Assembly: GCA_958448635.1 (NCBI GenBank)
Contig: CAUDEQ010000069.1
Span: 1 to 9,893 of the forward strand
DNA: 9,893 nt
DNA from: an uncultured Bacillota bacterium
GTDB taxonomy: Bacteria; Bacillota; Clostridia; Peptostreptococcales; Anaerovoracaceae
Direction: 5' to 3'
Shown one piece after another: positions 6,274-9,893 of this stretch (its first letter is position 1; every line of letters begins with the position of its first letter). A program made the position numbers and the translations under genes. The notes beneath the pieces are model-generated. The model saw only the letters and a program-made list of their open reading frames with translations, had not been told where the DNA came from and did no database searches.

Positions 6274-7859
6274 ATTTCCTCCAACCTTTCGTATGCAATA
6301 GTCTCATCGCATTCATCCATCATTACAACTATTATATCGCCTGCCTGAAGGCGTGTGCTTCCTCCCGGAATTATCTCCGAATCTCCCCTCTGAATCGACA
6401 CCAGAAGGCATCTTTCAGGCCAGCTTATCTCGCTCACCAGCTTTCCGTCGGCCGGCGAGCTGTTACGGATACCGTACTCAGCAAGCACCTTCTGACTGCC
6501 TTTTCGTCTGCTGCCTGATGGATTCTTTGCTTTCTCCGATAATCCTGAGGCTTTTTCCTGAAGGCGTTCAAGAAGACTGTCGTATATCGGCTGCGAGCCC
6601 AACAACGAAGCCACTATGTACGCAACGGTGGAAACCACCGACAGCGACAGCAGCTGATTCAGCGAGCCTGTCATCTCAAATATCAGCACGATTCCCGTGA
6701 TGGGAGCTCTGACGATTGCCGAAAAATACCCTGCCATGGCCAACGCCACGAAATTGTTTATGTAAAGGGCGTCCATTCCCGTCAGCTCCACCGCAGTCAT
6801 TCCGAAGGCTCCGCCTATCAGCGAGCCCAGCACAAGCAAAGGGAAAAATATGCCTCCCGGTGCCCCTGAGCCGAAACTCACGGCGGAAAAGAGAAAACGT
6901 CCTATAAACACAAGCGCTATCGTACTCAGCACCATTTCTCCCGATGCAACGCTTTCCACGATGGAATGTCCGCTGCCCAGCAGAGACGGAAATGTAAAGC
7001 CCAGTACTCCCGCACATAGAAACGGTACTGCCAGCTTTGCATATTCGTTAAGCCCGGCGCTTTTAAAGAGCTTTAGCTTACCATATGCCCACTGGGATTT
7101 CAGGGTAAACCAGTTGTAAAACGCCCCCATTGCCCCCAGAGCTGCTCCCAGCAGCACTATTAACCAGTAATATCCCATGGGAATAGCCTGCGATATCTCG
7201 AAGCTGAATACAGCATCGACGCCCAATATTACAGAGCAAAGGAAGTCCGCCGTTATGGATGCCGTCATCACCGACAGCAGGACTGAAACGCTGAAATTCT
7301 TATGTATTTCCTCGATGGAGAACATCACTCCTGCCAGAGGTGCATGAAATGCCGCCGCAAGCCCTGCGCTGGCTCCGCATGTCAGCAGAAATCTCTCCTC
7401 TGTCCTGCCTCGATCCAGTATCCTGGATATGCCCTTTCCCGTCATGGCGCCTATCTGTATCGACGGTCCCTCACGGCCAAGAGCCAGTCCGCCGAATATG
7501 CATAAAAATCCGCCTGCGAATTTTGCTGCCAGAACTCTCCACCAGCACTGGTCAAACCTGCCTGTCATTTCCCCCTTGAGCTGCGGTATACCGCTTCCCG
7601 ATATCATGGGCTCGAAGCTGACAAGACGGCTGACAAGCCATGCCATTGCAAGCAGTATTACAAACCAGCCTGCCATGTAGGCAGCGCTTCTTCCTGCAAA
7701 TTCCAGAGCCTCCGTCAGCCATGCTCCCGCATATTCCAGCGCCACTCGGTACAGCAGAACCACAAGTCCTGCTGCCGCTCCCACCAGAAGCCCTTCTCCT
7801 ATCAATATTATCTGAAACCTTTCGGCACGCCTTATGGTGCCGGGAATGTCGTTTTTCAC
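6252..7859 (-). CDS. ClC-family chloride transporter with C-terminal TrkA_C/RCK_C domain
   Basis: A 535-residue multi-pass membrane protein. The ClC selectivity signatures are intact: GSGIP (88-92), GREGP (128-132, gating Glu130) and GSGAPGGIFFP (330-340). Tyr426 in QPIYDSLL matches the central pore tyrosine. EE at 183-184 in FSIEEIH occupies the place of the internal proton glutamate, which suggests a proton-coupled Cl-/H+ exchanger rather than a passive channel; the fluoride-type GREGT motif is absent. After a basic linker (about 435-455), residues 456-535 form a TrkA_C/RCK_C regulatory domain, which in other transporters senses ligands; its ligand here is unknown. Translation starts at GTG (7859) with GGAGG five bases upstream. 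It is probably the first gene of the minus-strand unit and is divergent from the flavoprotein. Confidence 0.93.
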   Translation of the reverse strand: MKNDIPGTIRRAERFQIILIGEGLLVGAAAGLVVLLYRVALEYAGAWLTEALEFAGRSAAYMAGWFVILLAMAWLVSRLVSFEPMISGSGIPQLKGEMTGRFDQCWWRVLAAKFAGGFLCIFGGLALGREGPSIQIGAMTGKGISRILDRGRTEERFLLTCGASAGLAAAFHAPLAGVMFSIEEIHKNFSVSVLLSVMTASITADFLCSVILGVDAVFSFEISQAIPMGYYWLIVLLGAALGAMGAFYNWFTLKSQWAYGKLKLFKSAGLNEYAKLAVPFLCAGVLGFTFPSLLGSGHSIVESVASGEMVLSTIALVFIGRFLFSAVSFGSGAPGGIFFPLLVLGSLIGGAFGMTAVELTGMDALYINNFVALAMAGYFSAIVRAPITGIVLIFEMTGSLNQLLSLSVVSTVAYIVASLLGSQPIYDSLLERLQEKASGLSEKAKNPSGSRRKGSQKVLAEYGIRNSSPADGKLVSEISWPERCLLVSIQRGDSEIIPGGSTRLQAGDIIVVMMDECDETIAYERLEEICRETMG

Positions 7860-7978
7860 TTATGCCTCCATTTCGTCATATTAAGTATATCCTATTTCCC
7901 ATTTATTTTATAGGTGTTTTTATCCTTATTTGCATGAAACCCCTCCTCAGGACGGCATTTTTCGTTTATTATATTACC
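7860..7978. promoter_or_regulatory. Divergent intergenic region between ClC and flavoprotein genes
   Basis: An AT-rich 119-bp gap that must hold both promoters. For the minus strand, TATACT (7889-7884) is a fair -10 box but its -35 region is poor. It would start transcription close to a 7-codon ATG frame (7879-7856) whose TGA overlaps the ClC GTG. For the plus strand, TATTAT/TATATT (7967-7975) lies just before the flavoprotein ATG, again without a clear -35. No operator palindrome was recognised. Confidence 0.4.
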
Positions 7979-9364
7979 ATGAAGAAGAATAACACATCGA
8001 AGAAAAACAATATATCGAACAATATAATATATGACGTTATCATCGTCGGAGCGGGAGCCTCCGGGCTTTTCTGCGGTGCGGCAGCAGAGCCAAACGATGA
8101 TGGGTTCGGGACCGATGCCTACGGGCTTTCTCCTGACATGGCGGCAGAGCCAAACGGCGGGACATGCGAGACTGAGAAAACCCGCAGCCTTTGCATCGAT
8201 GACAGCAGCCGCACTTCAATCCCTTCCTTCAGGAGTCTCATTCTTGAGAAAACCTCATGCGCCGGAACTAAGCTTCTCATGAGCGGCAGCGGACAATGCA
8301 ACATAACTCATGACGGCTCCATCAAGGACTTCGTTTCCTGCTACGGTGAAAATGGTAAAAAAATAAGAAGCTGCATCTACAGACACAGCAATCTTTCGCT
8401 GATGAAATTTCTCAGAGACAACGGTGTTGAGCTTTTCATACGCGAGGACGGCAAGGTATTCCCCGCTTCCATGGATGCACACGAAGTGCTTTACATGCTG
8501 CTGCGAAGGATCAAAAGCAACGGCTTTGAAATCAGATACAGCTCCCCTGTTACCGGAATAAAAAAGGTGTCATGCGATGGCGGACACCATGGTGAGCTAT
8601 GGCTTGTGAGCAGCGGCGACACGATCTACACGGCCCGCAATGTTATCATTGCCACGGGAGGCTGCTCCTACCCGTCAACAGGCTCCGACGGCTCGATGTT
8701 CCCCGTGCTCTCACGCGATCTCGACATAGAGATAACCTCCCTCAGACCTGCACTTTCATCCATACAGGTGCAGGACTATCCTTATGCAGAGCTGTCCGGC
8801 ATCTCCCATAAAAACGCCCATGTATCCATATGGCACGACGGCAGGAAAACCGCCGAAGCATGCGATGACCTGCTCTTTACACATCGCGACATGTCAGGAC
8901 CTGCCGTGATAAACATCTCAAAATACGCCCTGCAGAATGACATACTGAAGGTGAACTATATCTTCCCCGTCAACTACCATGAAGCCCTGGACAGGCTTAA
9001 GTCAGCCTCCAACGGCTCAAAGGCAGGGCTTGTGAGCATCATTTCATCCGAATTCAATCTTCCGAAGCGTTTCTGCAGGATCCTGACAGAGCGCAGCGGC
9101 GAAGCTCTGAAGGCCATCGCAAGAAGCCTTACGGAGGATCAGTTCATCATAGCCTCCGTTTCCGGCTTCAACAGAGCCATGGCAACTGCAGGAGGTATCT
9201 GCCTCGATCAAATCAACACCTCATGCTTCAGCTTCAAAGCATACCCTTCCCTCTATGCCGTAGGTGAAGCCCTCGATGTGGACGGCATGACGGGAGGCTA
9301 CAATCTGCAGTTTGCATACTCCTCGGCCATGGCCGCCATGGGCGATATAATGGCGAAGAAGTGA
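7979..9364 (+). CDS. BaiN/HI0933-family FAD-dependent oxidoreductase
   Basis: A 461-residue flavoprotein of the HI0933-like (BaiN/RdsA) group, a soluble FAD/NAD(P)-type fold; the substrate of most members, and of this one, is unknown. YDVIIVGAGASG (18-29) is the dinucleotide-binding turn, LILEKTSCAGTKLLMSG (87-103) supplies the ribose-binding acidic residue (Glu90), and SGQCNITH follows. The C terminus has ATAGGIC and GEALDVDGMTGGYNLQFAYSS, typical of the family. Residues 29-68 form two 20-residue tandem units that lengthen the loop between the first two Rossmann strands; family members are usually about 400-420 residues. The ATG at 7979 begins a Lys/Asn-rich N terminus. Another ATG at 7934 is in frame. 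Neither has a Shine-Dalgarno sequence, unlike the other genes here. The only plus-strand gene of the window. Confidence 0.88.
   Translation: MKKNNTSKKNNISNNIIYDVIIVGAGASGLFCGAAAEPNDDGFGTDAYGLSPDMAAEPNGGTCETEKTRSLCIDDSSRTSIPSFRSLILEKTSCAGTKLLMSGSGQCNITHDGSIKDFVSCYGENGKKIRSCIYRHSNLSLMKFLRDNGVELFIREDGKVFPASMDAHEVLYMLLRRIKSNGFEIRYSSPVTGIKKVSCDGGHHGELWLVSSGDTIYTARNVIIATGGCSYPSTGSDGSMFPVLSRDLDIEITSLRPALSSIQVQDYPYAELSGISHKNAHVSIWHDGRKTAEACDDLLFTHRDMSGPAVINISKYALQNDILKVNYIFPVNYHEALDRLKSASNGSKAGLVSIISSEFNLPKRFCRILTERSGEALKAIARSLTEDQFIIASVSGFNRAMATAGGICLDQINTSCFSFKAYPSLYAVGEALDVDGMTGGYNLQFAYSSAMAAMGDIMAKK
8063..8182 (+). repeat. Imperfect 60-bp tandem duplication inside the flavoprotein gene
   Basis: Two in-frame 60-bp units, 8063-8122 and 8123-8182. 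Both begin GGGCTTT and share GCAGAGCCAAACG exactly at the same offset (8084-8096 and 8144-8156). They encode GL....AAEPN twice, at residues 29-39 and 49-59. The 3' halves of the units have diverged. Confidence 0.7.
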
Positions 9365-9384
9365 CGACTGCAGTTTTGCAGGCA

Positions 9385-9450
9385 GGCTGTCGGGAGCATC
9401 AGCGGCTGATAGGGCTTATAAGTATCAGCACGAGATTTCCGGCGACAGCC
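9385..9450. repeat. Nested inverted repeat after the flavoprotein gene
   Basis: Outer arms GGCTGTCG (9385-9392) and CGACAGCC (9443-9450) enclose inner arms GCTGATA (9405-9411) and TATCAGC (9423-9429), which in turn flank the palindrome CTTATAAG (9415-9422). A small CTGCA/TGCAG hairpin (9368-9381) precedes it. There is no T-tract, so this is not a standard terminator, though it may end or stabilise the flavoprotein transcript. Confidence 0.5.
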
Positions 9451-9486
9451 CACAATTCCACGATTCTGCTTACCCTTGCCGCAATT

Positions 9487-9539
9487 TGTGGAATTCCATC
9501 AATACAGCATGGTGAAATATGTCTATTTTCCACAGATAC
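9487..9539 (+). repeat. 53-bp direct repeat, copy 1
   Basis: Identical base for base to 9767-9819, exactly 280 bp away. It spans one full half-site pair of the array (TGTGGAA to TTCCACA) plus GATAC. Confidence 0.9.
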
Positions 9540-9766
9540 ATAAAAGCACATAATCAATCCGTGGAATTTCATGCTGTTTTTCCTTGTCTCAGATGCCGTT
9601 TTCCAAAAGGCTCTTGTCTGAAGCATGTATCTGTGGAAAAAAATGCAATTTTCTTCTGTTATTTCCACATATCAATCTCATATAAAATTCACCTGTGGAA
9701 TCAGGCTCAATGGACATGCTGTTTTTTATTGATTTTCCACACATTAAGGTGCTTGTACCATTGAGA

Positions 9767-9819
9767 TGTGGAATTCCATCAATACAGCATGGTGAAATAT
9801 GTCTATTTTCCACAGATAC
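9767..9819 (+). repeat. 53-bp direct repeat, copy 2
   Basis: Identical to 9487-9539. The three units between the copies keep the half-sites but differ inside, so only this unit is duplicated exactly. Confidence 0.9.
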
Positions 9820-9823
9820 GACT

Positions 9824-9866
9824 AGCGGCAGCATATAGCTGTGGAATTTCACTATACGCTGCCGCT
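9824..9866 (+). repeat. 15-bp-stem hairpin with a half-site in its loop
   Basis: AGCGGCAGCATATAG (9824-9838) pairs with CTATACGCTGCCGCT (9852-9866) with one mismatch, around a 13-base loop that contains TGTGGAA. TTACATTTTACATT follows on the plus strand, so it could terminate a rightward transcript, but the T-tract is interrupted. Confidence 0.6.
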
Positions 9867-9893
9867 TTACATTTTACATTACGCTGCCGCTTT
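9855..9893 (+). repeat. 14-bp direct repeat at the right edge
   Basis: TACGCTGCCGCTTT occurs at 9855-9868 and 9880-9893, 25 bp apart. The second copy runs into the window end, so the repeat may be longer or have more copies. Its core GCTGCCGCT is the reverse complement of 9824-9832. Confidence 0.8.

Larger units (their letters stand above)
9456..9846. repeat. Helically phased array of TGTGGAA/TTCCACA half-sites
   Basis: Twelve half-sites alternate in orientation. TTCCACA-orientation sites start at 9456 (last base G), 9528, 9601 (TTCCAAA), 9663, 9735 and 9808. TGTGGAA-orientation sites start at 9487, 9560 (first base C), 9632, 9694, 9767 and 9840. Nine are exact. Successive centre distances are 31, 41, 32, 41, 31, 31, 31, 41, 32, 41 and 32 bp, each close to three or four turns of DNA. 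Pairs form units of about 73 bp (one of 62). Flanks extend the motif to TTTTCCACAGATAC at three sites. TTTTCCACA differs by one base from the DnaA box TTATCCACA, so DnaA or another phased-binding protein is a reasonable guess. Confidence 0.65.
9365..9893. other. Repeat-rich non-coding block
   Basis: No credible gene lies after the flavoprotein stop. The open frames that span this block on the minus strand translate the repeats themselves. The block holds a nested inverted repeat (9385-9450), an array of TGTGGAA/TTCCACA half-sites (9456-9846), an exact 53-bp duplication, a 15-bp-stem hairpin (9824-9866) and a 14-bp direct repeat cut by the window edge. Confidence 0.7.

Noticed and set aside
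7640..7978. N-terminal extension of the flavoprotein frame
   Set aside because: These 113 codons lie antisense to the ClC gene and in the intergenic gap, have no family similarity, and are better explained as an open shadow frame.
9456..9846. Integron attC cassette array
   Set aside because: The alternating palindromic units are of attC-like length, but no GTTRRRY/RYYYAAC core sites, cassette ORFs or integrase are seen.
9399..9852. Two minus-strand ORFs sharing a VSVENRHISPCCIDGIP segment
   Set aside because: The shared peptide is a translation of the 53-bp duplication. The frames lack ribosome binding sites and run through the repeat array.
9456..9893. CRISPR array
   Set aside because: Units recur every 62-73 bp, but no 25-40 bp repeat is constant: only 7-13 bp sites are shared, in alternating orientation, and just two units are identical. 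No cas gene is present.

Overview
The window reads as chromosomal DNA from an anaerobic, low-to-mid GC member of the Bacillota (Clostridia). An Anaerovoracaceae/Family XIII type organism would fit, but that is inference. The evidence is an oxygen-sensitive enzyme set (a dehydrogenase fused to ETF and rubredoxin domains, and Fe-S proteins), a MurE with the meso-diaminopimelate signature, strong AGGAGG-type ribosome binding sites, and tight head-to-tail packing. No transposase, phage gene, tRNA or rRNA was seen.

Layout: six genes run leftwards on the minus strand, one runs rightwards, and a repeat-rich non-coding block ends the window. In minus-strand transcription order the genes are: a ClC-type chloride transporter with a C-terminal TrkA_C/RCK_C domain (7859-6252); a DUF2284 cysteine-rich protein overlapping its end (6273-5698); an Fe-S protein of the group often labelled epoxyqueuosine reductase (5679-4774); murE (4714-3206); an intrinsic terminator (3197-3170); an agmatinase-family ureohydrolase (3155-2244), perhaps followed by a coupled 23-codon ORF; a promoter region; and an acyl-CoA dehydrogenase fused to an ETF-alpha FAD domain and a rubredoxin (2016-112). 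At the left edge a good ribosome binding site and ATG open a reading frame that stops after five codons. Divergent from the ClC gene is a BaiN/HI0933-type flavoprotein (7979-9364) that lacks a visible ribosome binding site and carries a tandem 20-residue duplication inside its Rossmann fold.

The ClC, DUF2284 and Fe-S genes look like one transcription unit that may run on into murE. The agmatinase is peculiar because the murE terminator's U-tract ends only two bases before its ribosome binding site, so any mRNA for it must pass through the hairpin. The fused dehydrogenase appears to be its own unit.

The most unusual element is 9365-9893. It contains an alternating array of twelve TGTGGAA/TTCCACA half-sites whose centre-to-centre distances are all 31-32 or 41 bp, close to three or four helical turns. 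It includes an exact 53-bp duplication 280 bp apart, a large hairpin with a half-site in its loop, and a 14-bp direct repeat running to the window edge. The motif resembles a DnaA box (TTTTCCACA), so a replication-related or protein-binding array is the leading reading, but this is unproven.
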